The notes under the pieces were generated by a model that saw only the letters and a program-made list of their open reading frames with translations, had not been told where the DNA came from and searched no databases. Positions 11,502-22,297 of a stretch of DNA of 64,000 nucleotides are shown here, in pieces. The number at the start of each line of letters is the position of its first letter. Position 1 is the first letter of the stretch. The stretch is from Bathynomus jamesi. Its lineage: Eukaryota > Arthropoda > Malacostraca > Isopoda > Cirolanidae. The translations under genes and the position numbers were made by a program. The stretch covers positions 502,001 through 566,000 of the forward strand of contig JAJOZX010001002.1 in NCBI GenBank assembly GCA_023014485.1, read 5' to 3'.

Positions 11502-12130
11502 GTGTGAATTTCTTAAATGTCTCTGGATTGGAATGTTTCCTTACTCGCCTTTAGTAAATGTAATAATGGAAGTAATAAATGTGGAAATAAATATAAATGC
11601 AACAGATGTAATAATAAAGGTAATATTATAAATTTAATAATTAGGGTAAAGGTAATAATAATAAATGTTAAAAAATGTAAATGTAATAATAAATGCAGTA
11701 ATTATGTTAAAATATTAGAATCTGTATGTATAGAACAAGAAGATAGTTTTAATTTGTGGGAATGTACTTATAAGCGGACCCTGTAATAAAATGCCCTTCC
11801 AGTGTCGGGAGAACGGTATCTAACCTAGGTGCGAATTTCTCATTGGTTTCTGGATTGTTTCCTAATCAGCTTTTTTCATTTGTTTTTCGGTTTATAAGTT
11901 CTGTATAATAAACAATAATGTAATAACCAATGTAATAATAAATTTATAATTTCTGTAATAAATAATTATGCAATATTAAATGTAATAAATTTAATAATAA
12001 ATGTAATAATTATGTAAAAAAATATAATAGAATCTATATGTTTAGAAGAGGAAGATAGTTTTAAATTTGCGCGAATGTACTTAATGAAAATGCCCTTCCG
12101 GTGTCGGGAGAATGGGATCTAACCTAGGTG
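11350..12130 (+). repeat. triplicated Penelope 3' end
   Basis: Three successive blocks near 11345-11530, 11690-11850 and 12000-12150 each run from an AATTATGT-x-AAA word through AGAATCTGTATGT-like sequence and a GTACTTA word, and end at CCTAGGTGCGAATTTC or a variant. The first is the true ORF end; the next two are decayed copies joined by ATGTAATAATA-rich sequence. The mirror image is present in the minus arm (about 8930-9530). Confidence 0.7.
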
Positions 12131-12197
12131 CGAATTTCTTAACGGTCGGTCCCTGGACTGTTTTTCCCTCTTGTTTTGGTTCATTCGTGTTTCTGTA

Positions 12198-12240
12198 TCC
12201 ACCCGAGGAGGATGCCAGTGGGCGTTGAAACTGTCGTGGA
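12198..12240 (+). ncRNA. candidate hammerhead ribozyme, plus arm
   Basis: Same architecture as the minus-arm candidate: UCCAC / GUGGA helix I, CCGAGGA core, helix II GAUGCC with GGCGUU, GAAA, then ACUGUC before GUGGA. One base in helix II differs from the other arm (C to U, G-C to G-U). The same U4-to-C core change is present, so it predates the inverted duplication. Confidence 0.45.
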
Positions 12241-12569
12241 AATAAACTCTGTCTATTAGAGTGGGTTTTTATTTTCATATTCTATTTATGACATTGAATT
12301 GTAATTTTACTTCCATTTTATTACTTATTAAGTTGATTTACAATTGTAATAATATGTAAATAAGTCTAAAACATACAAGAAATCTAATATGTCTGTCAAA
12401 ACAACCAGCGACTCGAAGGGCTCTGGGTAGTTCATTTCGCTTTGTATATTCTTATAAATGTAAAACATGATGGTTAATCATTAATGTCCAGGCCTATTTT
12501 ATAGATCATGATCTTTTATTTTCAGAAAATTTAACTAGAGCAATTAACTTAATTTTACTGCCTGTAATA

Positions 12570-12853
12570 ATGGCTTATTCTAATCAAGAATCAAAGTGCA
12601 GCTTTGGTAGGCCTATGTACTTGGATGATCCATATCATGAACACAGACTCACCAGGAAGGTGGGTATGCATACCTTACATGAGCTGACAGATGAAACAAG
12701 GAAACTGCTATTGTGGAGGACAAAAGCAACTGTAATCAACCCAAATAGTGCTACTGTATGCTACCACCATGAAAAAATGTTTGGAATGCATTACCAACAA
12801 ATGCAACGTAGCTGCCAAGATCCATGGAGAAATCATCGAAAGAAGATAACAAG
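12570..12853 (+). CDS. Sola-like transposase, exon 1 (element A)
   Basis: This opens with ATG at 12570 and ends at a good donor (ACAAGTAAGTA, intron from about 12852-12854). It encodes about 95 residues with Cys and His positions spread through it (SKCSFG, TVCYHHEKMFG, QRSCQDPW), suggesting a zinc-binding N-terminal DNA-binding module. The next exon begins after TTTGCAG near 14584 and supplies a further C-x2-C, so the finger is probably completed across the intron. No name is known to me for this module. Confidence 0.6.
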
Positions 12854-14584
12854 TAAGTAAATATAGGTACTAATATATTTATATTTCATAAAGAAGTTTA
12901 TATTGTAAATTGTAACCTAAATTAGCTATTTAATTTTAATAGGGTAGGCTATATACTGTTGTGAGGGTTGTGAAGTTTCTTACAACCCCCCCACTTGATT
13001 TTCAAATTCCCCTTTTGGGGGTTGTGGAGTTTTTAAAAAAAAAAACCTCACCCTAATTTTCAAGTCCTATCTGGCTCTTCTCACAAGTCTTTCTCTCCCG
13101 CAGGAGTTCAGTATCATAAAAACCTAGCGTTAACATCCAGACTATTTACAATCAGCAACACTGATGTGTCCTGTTGGAAGCCAAGGAAGTGTGGAAAGCC
13201 TTTAAAGGTATGAGGTCTTTGTAATCCTTGGCTAGAGTATAATAGATTTGGTCATAATCTTTATTCCCAGTTATTGTGGTGTTGTCATTTGTATTTCACC
13301 ATCATTATCATGGTTAATTATTATTATTAAGAGTAGACATATATATAGGTTGTTGAAACTGTGACTGAGTATAGATAGGTTTGCCACCCTGTCATGTAAC
13401 TAGCTAGAGAACCAATTATCATTATTATAGGTCACCAGTCATATTATTCCAGAGTTAAGTTTTTGCCCATGCTTGTTTGGCACTGATTATAGGTTGATTA
13501 ACTCATGTGAGATAGGTTTGCCATAATTGTCAATGTTTATAGTTATTATTTTTTATGTTGGTTATTTATTATTTATGTGCTTTGATTTCATGAGTAAATT
13601 ATGTTTTCCAGTGATCAATTATGAAGTCATGATTCCAGTTAATGTTTGTGGTTAATTGCCTGTTATGTTGTTATTATTGTGATTAATGGTGCTTGGTGCA
13701 TGTAACTAATAATCTTGTGTTGTCTAGGCAATCAGTTGGGATTCAACTCGCGTGGTCCAGATTCATCAGGCTTGGATTGTGGATCCCATCCAGTGGGAGC
13801 TACGCAGTTTGTGTCAACCATTGTTGGCCACTGGATATGCCCTGAAATCAGGCCTGTGACCCTAACTCTACTAACTAGCCAGCCAATAAAGGAATTGGAA
13901 CTCAGGTCATAAAAGGGGGGGGGGGGGGGGTCAAGTTTGGAGGGTAGCTAGGCTGGGACAAGGGTTCACATTCTGTGCAAGTCATTTCCGGTACTTGTCT
14001 CCCACTTGTTTTCTATCCTTTCTGCCAAATCTCACTAAGGGTTATTGGGGCACCAGGTGTTTTGTCAAGTGCGATTTGTTGCCAGTCCTTTTGTTATGTT
14101 TATACTGTCACACTGAATAGTTGTTTATTTCAGATATAATAAAGAGAAAAACATGAGTAGTTTACTTCTATTAGGCCTACCTTTGAATTCTAGCCCTTTC
14201 TTGGACCCTGAGCAGTTGGGTCTCCTACTCAGTGGAGAGTCAGATTGAGACCTGCACTAGGGGAAGTCCTTTACAGTTAATGTGCGAGTCAGACCTGAAT
14301 AATCTGGAAATAAACCACTGACCAGAGAGGCATTCCGAGATACCAGAGGAGATTACACCTTTGCCCAGTCTCTTGACTATTCCGAACCCAGAAACGTGAA
14401 AAGGTGCTGGGTGGTTTGACAAAACAGATACTTGGGGACTACGGCCTACGCCGCCACCGCAGCACTGTGCTACTGAATGCATATGTTTTGAATATTTTAT
14501 ACGAATAGCCTATAACCAAATGTTGAGGTTTTAAAATTATTTTCCAATGTGTTTAGAGTTTACATTACCCTACTTTATTTGCAG
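12854..14584 (+). other. intron of Sola-like A transposase gene
   Basis: About 1.7 kb between a GTAAGT donor and a polypyrimidine-poor TTTGCAG acceptor. It holds a T/G-rich stretch, a homopolymer of 16 or so G at 13913-13930, and no convincing coding sequence. Its length is unusual for a transposase intron and some of it may be further insertion. Confidence 0.5.
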
Positions 14585-15190
14585 AATCACTACAAATTAT
14601 TGACAAAGACATAGCAACTAGACTGAATCTGATACCAGGACAGAAACTTTGCTCAACATGCTTCTCTAGAGCCAAGATGATTGAAGATGAAAAAGACTCG
14701 GGTAGTGATGAATATGTTCCAGAAGAAATAGTTAAGGAGACATTTGACGAAACGTTAGGTTCACTAGAATGCTCACCCATTAAGTATGTAAGAGCAAGAG
14801 ATCGAAAGTTTTATGCGAAAAGGAAACTAAAGCAAATTGAAACATCAACAAAATCAAAGCTGTCAAAAGTACTTCATATGAAGCCTAGCATTTTGGATGA
14901 GGAAGCGGAGAAACCTATAGAGAGTGAGGAAGAAAAGTGTTATCAGCATATGATAGAGGAACTGAAAGAAGTGTAAAACTAGTACCAGACAAGAAAAGAT
15001 ACAAATTCTAACACTCCTTCCAATTGGTAAAACCTGGTCCAGAGAAAGAATTATGAAAGAATTTGAAGTGTCAGCCAGAATGGTTAATGCTGTGAGGGCC
15101 TTAAAGAGAAAAGAAGGTATCCTTCCTATAATGAGAAATAAAAAGAGTAGCAAGGGTATAAGCAAGTGGTTCCCAAACTTTTTTTACTCA

Positions 15191-15310
15191 TGGCGCACTT
15201 TAGAACAAGTAAACATATTGTGGCGCACTTTAGAACAAGTAAACATATTGTGGCGCACTTTAGAACAAGTAAACATATTGTGGCGCACTTTAGAACAAGT
15301 AAACATATTG
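15191..15310 (+). repeat. 30-bp tandem repeat, 4 units
   Basis: Four identical 30-bp units beginning TGGCGCACTTTAGAAC, followed by a partial fifth (TGGCACACTTTG). They lie just inside the left TIR of the outer hAT MITE. Identity of all units points to recent expansion. The frames that run through them are artefacts of the repeat. Confidence 0.95.
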
Positions 15311-15358
15311 TGGCACACTTTGTACATAAATTAGAAAATTTATTCAAGAGGTATTTAT

Positions 15359-15891
15359 TAGTGATGGGACGATACCAAAATTTTTAACGATTCCGATTCC
15401 GATACCACTAAAAAGTCTCAATTCCGATACAATTCTCGATTCCGATTCTCAATATTTTTAAATATAATTCTATACTTGTTTTTCTGGAAATTGTCATATT
15501 TTACTCTGGTAAGATTAACTATTTACATTATGAGTATGGTAATATAAATTATAAATTATAATAGATTGGTTTAAAAATAAAAATCAACTGTAAGTTGTAA
15601 CAATTCATTTTAATCTTCTTGATTACACATCATGGATATACATGTTTTAATGTATAGCTACAATACAATAAAAATAAAATTTGTTATCCTCTTTCATTTA
15701 AATTTTAAAGTTTACATTGCAAAATTGGTTCAATTAAAAGTTTAAAAAAATCCTTTTACTCAAAAAGCAATCAACAGCAAGTTAAAGAATCGTTTTAAGA
15801 TTCGGAAATCATGGTACAATTCTCTCGATTCCGATTCCTGAAAAATGCTCGATTCTTCCGATTCTCGATTCTGATTAATCGTCCCATCACT
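15359..15891. mobile_element. hAT-type MITE, inner (533 bp)
   Basis: TIRs are TAGTGATGGGACGAT and the complement of TAGTGATGGGACGAT at the right end. A perfect 8-bp TSD, GTATTTAT, is at 15351-15358 and 15892-15899. The subterminal regions are rich in the word GATTCCGATT. It has no coding content and lies inside the outer MITE. Confidence 0.92.
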
Positions 15892-16319
15892 AGTATTTAT
15901 ACATATACTTTATTACAAATTTCAGTTTGTATTTTTCACATTTTGAAATATAATCTTGCTCTTTCGCGGCGCACCTAATTACATCTCGCAGCACACCAGT
16001 GCACCGTGGCGCACGGTTTGGGAACCACTGGTATAAGCGATGAAATAAAGGAAAGTGTGATAGAATTTTTCCAAAACAATGAATATACTAGAGAATGCCC
16101 TGGTAAAAAAGACTACAAATCAATAAAAACACCACAAGGGAAGGTTCACAAGCAGAAAATACTGTTGTTGACAAATATCAGAGAATTATATACGCTTTAC
16201 AAAAATAAATATCCAAACGACAAAATCTCCAAATCAAAGTTTTTTGAACTGAGACCAAAATGGTGTATGGGTGTGGGGAGTAAAGGATCACACAATGTAT
16301 GCATAAATTTGTGAAATAC

Positions 16320-17689
16320 ACCAGAACTTTAAACTTTTATGTGAATCACTCCCCGTCAAAGTAGAATTAAGAGAGTTACTAGGGAAAATAGTCTGCAACA
16401 CTGAAACCAGAAACTGCATGATTAATAACTGCAAAACATGTCCTGGTTTAAATGAATTACGGGATTGGCTTCTTACCATTTTTGAAAACAATGATTATGA
16501 CATGGATGAGGAGGTTTCCTTTAAGCAGTGGCTTCATACAGACCATACCCAACTGGTCACAATGACAAAAAGTGTTTCGAATGTAGTAGAAGACATATGT
16601 GAAAGTGCAAAAAAGTTGAAAGTACACCATTTCATAGCAAAAGCCCAATCAAAATATTTGTCCGACTGTAAAGAAAACCTCAATGATTCTACAGCATTAG
16701 TGCTTGTTGACTTCTCTGAAAACTATAGTTTTATAATTCAGGATGCCGTACAAGGGCATCACTGGGACAATACCCAGGCTACCTTGCATCCGGTAGTCTG
16801 CTATCAAAAAGTTGATGGTGAACTAAAAGTTACAAATTTTTGTGTAATATCAGATTCACTTACACACAACACAACTGCAGTTCATTCTTTTTTATGTGAA
16901 GCCTTGAAATTACTTAAAAGTCAGAATCCTAAACTAAAACATATTTGTTACTTTAGCGATGGCACAGCAAGTCAATATAAAAACTATGAAAACATCATTA
17001 ATTCAGTGTTACATGAAAAAGATTTCCAACTAACATGTGAATGGAGCTTTTTTGCCACCTCTCACGGAAAGAGCCCCTGTGATGGTGTTAGTGGCACCGT
17101 CAAAAGGTTAGTTGCCCGGGCAAGTCTACAAGCAACAAGTAAAGGTCACATCACCAATCCAAAAGAGATGTTTGATTGGTACAAATCTAATATTAATGGT
17201 ATACAATTTTTGTACATTGATTCAGCTAAAATTGAGGAAAATGCTAATTTATTTGAGTTAGAAAAAAGGTATTCCTTAATTAAGACAATCCCAAGAACCC
17301 GTTCATATCACTGCTTTAGACCTTCATCAACAGGCATTAAACTGTACAAAATTTCTAGTGATGAAAATTTCTTTAACATACAACTTTCCTTCCTCAATGC
17401 TACACAAGAAAATGTGGCTTACCAATATAAACCTGGTACATATGTGGCCTGTTTCTATGAAGGTGACTGGTTTGTTGGAAACATAGTTGAAGTGTGTGAT
17501 ACTGAGAAGGATCTATTAGTAAATTTCATGAAAAAGAATCCTTTTAAATGGCCTGAACAAGAGGACATTTGCTGGATTCCATTCCAACATGTTTTGTGTT
17601 CAATTGAACCACCTACAGTTGCTGGGAAAATGGGGAGACAGTACAAGTTATCAAATGATTGTTTATCTAAAATTGAGGAGTATTTTTAA
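16320..17689 (+). CDS. Sola-like transposase, catalytic and C-terminal part
   Basis: The frame is open from about 16320; the first in-frame ATG is at 16418 (423 residues). Motifs with residue counts from that ATG: C-x4-C near 1-10, VDFSENYSFIIQD (first acidic site, about 97), FSDGTASQYKN (second, about 180), and FFATSHGKSPCDGVSGTVKR (about 210-230) with a third acidic residue. The tail has an aromatic-rich repeat-like unit (GTYVACFYEGDWFVG, then WPEQEDICWIP) that looks like a Tudor/PWWP-type fold. This order is that of a DDE transposase with a chromatin-reader-like tail. It follows one frameshift, so the whole protein is not made from a single frame. Confidence 0.7.
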
Positions 17690-18234
17690 AAAAGCCTAAG
17701 TAACTACAGACCTGTATCAAGCTGAATAATAAATTGCCAATTTATGGCTGTGAGGCCGTGGAGTGTTGAAGACAATCAGACTTAAAGCCTGAGTACAATA
17801 ATAAATTCCTGAGTCAGTGTCTAAACATAAGAGTTATTAGCTATATATAAGTTTACATACGAATTTACATAAAACAACACATATTAAAAAAAGAATATGA
17901 ACTTATAGCCAATAATTCACATGCTTAAAAACTCAGGAATTCATTATTGTATATAGCTAAGTACTGTACACTTGTATTAAGGGAAGTAATACAACAAAGC
18001 TATTTAAATTTAAGGTTTTGTACTGAAAATGGTGGTTACTGCTAGTTTATCTGTACTAACTGCATAATTTAAATTACTAGGAAGTGCTTAAAGAGCAGTA
18101 GAACACAGTTCTACATGATTTACTTAGGTAGATCCAAGTATTGAGCCTACAAGCTGGTCCATCTGTTGTGTTAACTGCAAATGTAGTAATAATCTAGGTG
18201 TATATATGTCTTTTTTATGAGTAAAACTTATTTA

Positions 18235-19090
18235 GATAATTTAACATTTGTGAATTAACTTACCAAGTAATAAAATGGAAGTAAAATTACAATTCAATGT
18301 TGTAAAAAGAAATTTAAACATTTCAAAATTTTGAAAAAATTCAGAATTTTTCACAAAATGTACTTTTCTTTGAATAGCCAAAACTATATGAAGGAGTTGA
18401 GTTGAGATCTATTCCTTAATATATGTTTTTGTACACATATGTATCTTTCTTTACTAGAAGTATCAACTCCCTGACTAATTTCAGACACCTTTATATTAAA
18501 CCCCAAAGTTGATGTTAATTTTGCAAATTTTGTGAAAATATCAACTTTTGGAAATTTGTAAAAATAAAAATAAATCCTTTTTTGGTTATTTTTTTATTTC
18601 ACTCATAAATTTACAACCCATAGAGACTATTAGGAGTATTAAAACAGCTGTGATTGATGTAGAACTAAAACTTTTGAAAATGGTAGAGTCGTAAAAGTGG
18701 GAGGAATTGATGCAAGCTTCAAAATGGAGCCATGTTTAAGCCCTTGTAACTCAGAAACTATTTGTTCCATAGCCTTTTAGCTTGCAAAATTGAAAAGCCC
18801 ACCAGAAGTTGTATTGGCATGACAAATTTGAAGCTTCTACTCCTATTAGAAGACACTTCAAGGCCTCTCAAAATGAAGGCATTGGCCAATCAAGCCCAAC
18901 ATGGGCATTTTTTGTCGAAGGTGGGGGCCATTTAAGCGACCATAAAATTAAACGTTTTTGACTGAGGAAGCTAAAATTTTAGATTTAAGCTATTGAATGG
19001 TGTATATGAATCAACCCTGAAAATTTGAAGAAAATTGGATGGTCACCGACCAACTTTCTGAAATCTGTACCAGTTGAGCTGGAATGACTC
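18235..19090 (-). repeat. right TIR arm of Sola-like A
   Basis: Complement of 7941-8725 plus 12292-12360. The inner limit is set where similarity stops near 18235. The arm is uninterrupted, so it shows what the left arm looked like before the Penelope insertion. Confidence 0.85.
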
Positions 19091-19094
19091 AATA

Positions 19095-19905
19095 TCATTC
19101 TTCCATAGTTTATAGAGAGAATGTTTATAGTTTATGTTTACAATGAGGACTGAAGTGATCCACTGATTGTTATAGTTCTTTTTTGACATGAATTTAAACT
19201 TTATAGGAAAATTAGTATTAAATATATCCATTAGTGTGTTTGAGAATGTTTGAAATTTTGTTTCTATTTCACAGTTACTTTCAGTTATTCTCAACCAGTC
19301 AAAACTTGATATCCCTGATAAATTTTAATTTATTAGTTTAGGTGTAGGATCTATTGTCAATTTTTATTCTTTCCTCTATTTCTAAATGGCTAATTAGCAT
19401 TGTATATGTGGGCAAATGGTATGTAATGTGTAATAGGAGTATACCTGACATACAGTCAAGGGGAGATCACACCCAGATTTGGTCTAATAAAGTGGAGTTT
19501 TCTATGGTATTTAAAGTTTTATCTGTGCTCACAATAAATGATGGCACATTACCATTTGGTGGTTGGTAGATGCCTAATATGGAATAGGAAATATTATTTA
19601 TATACACCTCAACTGCTAGGGTTGCAGAATGATCATTTATGCCTGTCAATTGCTCAATACTCTTTCTATTATGATTAGTGTCTATATAAATACTTACTGC
19701 ACCACCTGTTATTATTTCTACATGTGGTGGCTCATGTAGCCTAGTATATTAAAAAATGACTTATTATTTAACCAGGTCTCAGTCAATATGATACATGTGA
19801 ATTTATATTGTAACAATTTTAGATTGGCCATCAACTCATCAAAGTGATTTGGAAGGCTTCTGATGTTTAAGTTCAAAATAGATATGTTTCCATTACTGTG
19901 TCACT
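19095..19905 (-). pseudogene. LINE fragment 1 (APE endonuclease)
   Basis: Read from about 19905 leftward: ISILNLNIRSLPNHFDEL, then LTETWL (the start of an AP-like endonuclease with the catalytic Glu), then SILGIYQPPNGN, and at 19294-19100 a linker with QWITSVLIVN and KHSLYKLWKND. This is the domain order of a jockey/CR1-like LINE ORF2. There are several frameshifts. It continues, across Sola-like A, in 7815-7940. Confidence 0.8.
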
Positions 19906-22295
19906 CATTTAAGAAGGTACAGTATCCACTGACACACAGTTGCTATTCATTGTATTTTGCAATTTAACTACTGGTAATCAACTAAATTTTGAGATGATAT
20001 ATTTTAACTGTTAAGCTTGGAATTAATAATGCACTGACAATAACGAGGAAATATGATTAATTTTAGTAAGATCAAAAATAAATTTATATATAATAATACT
20101 TCATGAACCAACTATGATTTAAATTGAATTAAAAGATAACAGCAATGATAGGCACAATAAGAGCTCAAACAAATTCTGACTGCTCTGTTATTAAATAAAC
20201 AATAAAAAGGTTAAAGCAGGTTGGTGAGTTTATTGTTACTAGGAGGGAATAATTCCTGACAAATCTAGTATATCCAGGATACTTAAGTGAAGTTACTGAG
20301 GGTTAAAACAAAGTATTTTACAAATAAAATCCTCTATCAGGTTAATAGTCCTATTTTTAACCTATCAGGTGATGAACAGTACTAACCTAGGTTTTCAAAT
20401 GATAGAGGTTTATTTGTGTTCAATTGACCTACAGTTTTAATATACAGTTAAATTGGGCCCCATTTGGCTGTCCCTAAGTCACCTAATAACAAGTTTATGT
20501 ACCATACTTGTAAAGAAATGGAGCTTTGAACAGCCTATTAATATTTAGTCATATATGATAGCAGCAGCCAAATCCTACATCTTCTTAGAGACTTGGAAGG
20601 GTTGGGTGAAATATAAGGGTATTAAATAGGCTATTAGGGGAAGAGAGAAATATATGGTATATCAGTGGGCCATTCAAGTATTACGTAACACACTGAGGGA
20701 GGGGGCTGGGGGTGGTCATTCAGGTGTTACAAAGTGTTATGGGAAGGGAGAGATACATTGTGTAAAAAAATAATTTTGTGCGAGTGAATTATTATTTTCA
20801 TATGTTAAATTTGTCAAATGAACCTGGAAGAAAAAGTATTCTTTTTTGCATTACAAAATACTTGAAGAGCCCCAGTAGCACTTTTCTCATGTAGCTAAGG
20901 ATGATAGTATGGTACTGTAATTAACTTAACTATATGATACAAGGACACACAAGTTTTGTTAATGGTTCAAGACCTACCAGACTTTTCTAACAAAATTTTA
21001 AACTGTTCTTTGTATTGTACCAAAGCCTATACACCTGGTACTTAGCATGTGCAAGAGCAAAACTAATTATTATCTTCATACTAATAAAAATTAATACAAA
21101 TCAAACTTACCTTATTCATAAATGTTTTAAATGAATTCATTTCAAAAGCCTTCTTTTCTTACCATAGCCTTAGAATAAAGCTTTTCAGATGAAGAAAAAA
21201 ATTGACTAAGACTAAAGCCAAAGTTAGAATTAAATAAATTTTGAAATCATTACTGTAGCATGGATGATAGTACTGTATAAAAGAAAATTAATGATAAGCA
21301 GAGTGATTTATAATTTATGGTAGTGCATAAGCAAACATTGGAAAAGCTAGCCTATTAGGCCTTATCTAAGTACAACAGGTTTACAAAATTACCAAAAACT
21401 TGACACCAGAGTTGTCACCTACACTACTGGTAGTTATATACATATTTCCAGCAAACTGAGTATGTTTACTAAATATTCACAAATGTTTATAAAACATCTA
21501 TAAAATATTCATAATCTTTTAGTAGATGACAACTCTTTTGTGGGTTGTATTTATCTTGTTTTATCATTAATTTTAGTTTTCTAGTGCTTATATGAAAAAA
21601 CTATATAGGGCTATGGGTTGATTGCTTGTTACCTCTCATCCTTTGGAAATTTCCAGCAGATTACAGTGGAGAGCTAACAACAAAACCATACATTTTTTCA
21701 TTAAAGAGTTGTGTGTATGTAGGTCCTTCAAAGGACCTCTATGTTTATTTGCCTTTGGTATTTGTGCTGCTTAATGGTAAACAAAGAAATTACCTCACCT
21801 TATTATTTCGTAGTGTGTGATGATCTCTCTCGGTTTATTTGCTATAGGTATTCACTACACTTAAATACCTGAAGGAATAGGCCTATCCTTTTTATAGTTA
21901 TTAGGTTTTATATTATGAGGATTTCACTCAGAACTTATAGGAAGATAAAGTACATCTTCCTTGCTTAAAGCGTCGCTGTAACGTAAGCAGCTCAGAATGC
22001 CGTAAAATATAAATCATCCGCTTAAGAATCTCCTGATTTTACAAAGTTCATTGACTCTTCCCTTGATGTAATTTTCATGAGTCAGCAATGGAAAATGTTG
22101 AATGTGAAATAATAAATTTGGGTTTTCTTGTTGTCATGCAGGCCCAATGCCTAATAGGGGGTTCTATGTATGGTAATTAATTTCATTCACAATAGGCTAT
22201 GTCGCCAATCCTGAGGCAATTTTGAAGTTATTTAATTCAATAAATTAATAATTTGTATTTAATTTAGAAATAAAGGTATCACATACTATATATAC
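19906..22295. other. no gene recognised, 2.4 kb
   Basis: AT-rich sequence without long frames or clear domains. At 20677-20775 the words GGCCATTCAAGTATTACGT and a G-rich GAGGGAGGGGGCTGGGG tract resemble one end of a MITE type common in animals, but no partner end was found. The one longish frame (21626-21820) shows no family motif. Confidence 0.5.
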
Positions 22296-22297
22296 TA

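Larger units (their letters stand above)
8726..12279. mobile_element. palindromic Penelope-like element pair
   Basis: Two Penelope copies lie head to head: minus-strand arm 8766-10451 and plus-strand arm 10562-12277, nearly identical, with a 110-bp spacer (10452-10561) found only in the minus copy. The whole unit is flanked by a perfect 12-bp TSD, TTCTATTTATGA (8714-8725 and 12280-12291), so it integrated as one piece. Both copies are truncated at the 5' end within the reverse transcriptase. Inverted, 5'-truncated dimers are a known habit of Penelope-like elements. Confidence 0.9.
15164..16030. mobile_element. hAT-type MITE, outer (867 bp)
   Basis: The ends AAGTGGTTCCCAAAC and the complement of CAGTGGTTCCCAAAC are the classic hAT/Charlie-type TIR. 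A perfect 8-bp TSD GTATAAGC lies at 15156-15163 and 16031-16038. The subterminal sequence carries GGCGCAC words at both ends. It breaks the Sola-like transposase frame and itself carries another hAT MITE. Confidence 0.92.
14585..16312 (+). pseudogene. Sola-like transposase, middle part, interrupted
   Basis: After the acceptor the frame gives LCSTCFSRAK (C-x2-C), an acidic stretch (DSGSDEYVPEE), then a lysine-rich region ending at 14976. A shift leads into the frame with WSRERIMKEFEVSARMVN up to 15155. The hAT MITE (15164-16030, TSD GTATAAGC) interrupts a Gly-Ile-Ser codon run; past it the same frame resumes (DEIKESVIEFFQ, then RECPGKK). The frame closes near 16312, where a further shift precedes the main catalytic frame. 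Confidence 0.65.
7941..19090 (+). mobile_element. Sola-like DNA transposon A, 11.15 kb
   Basis: The termini are GGGTCATTCCAGCTCAA at the left and the complement of GAGTCATTCCAGCTCAA at the right, flanked by AATA (7937-7940 and 19091-19094). Removing the element and one AATA rejoins the LINE reading frame exactly, which confirms the borders. The arms are about 0.87 kb long. Inside are a spliced transposase gene (12570-17689, plus strand), a palindromic Penelope pair (8726-12279) and a nested pair of hAT MITEs (15164-16030). Without them the element is about 6.7 kb. Sola membership is inferred from the 4-bp TSD and GRG ends. Confidence 0.75.

Noticed and set aside
15053..15387. Frames on both strands across 15126-15387
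   Set aside because: They are produced by the 30-bp tandem repeat, whose length is a multiple of three and contains no stop in several frames.
20677..20775. A MITE with TATTACGTAA and a G-rich tract
   Set aside because: Only one possible end was seen; no inverted partner or TSD could be found within 2 kb.
21626..21820. 64-residue frame as a small host gene
   Set aside because: No start context, splice signals or family motif; expected by chance in this much AT-rich sequence.
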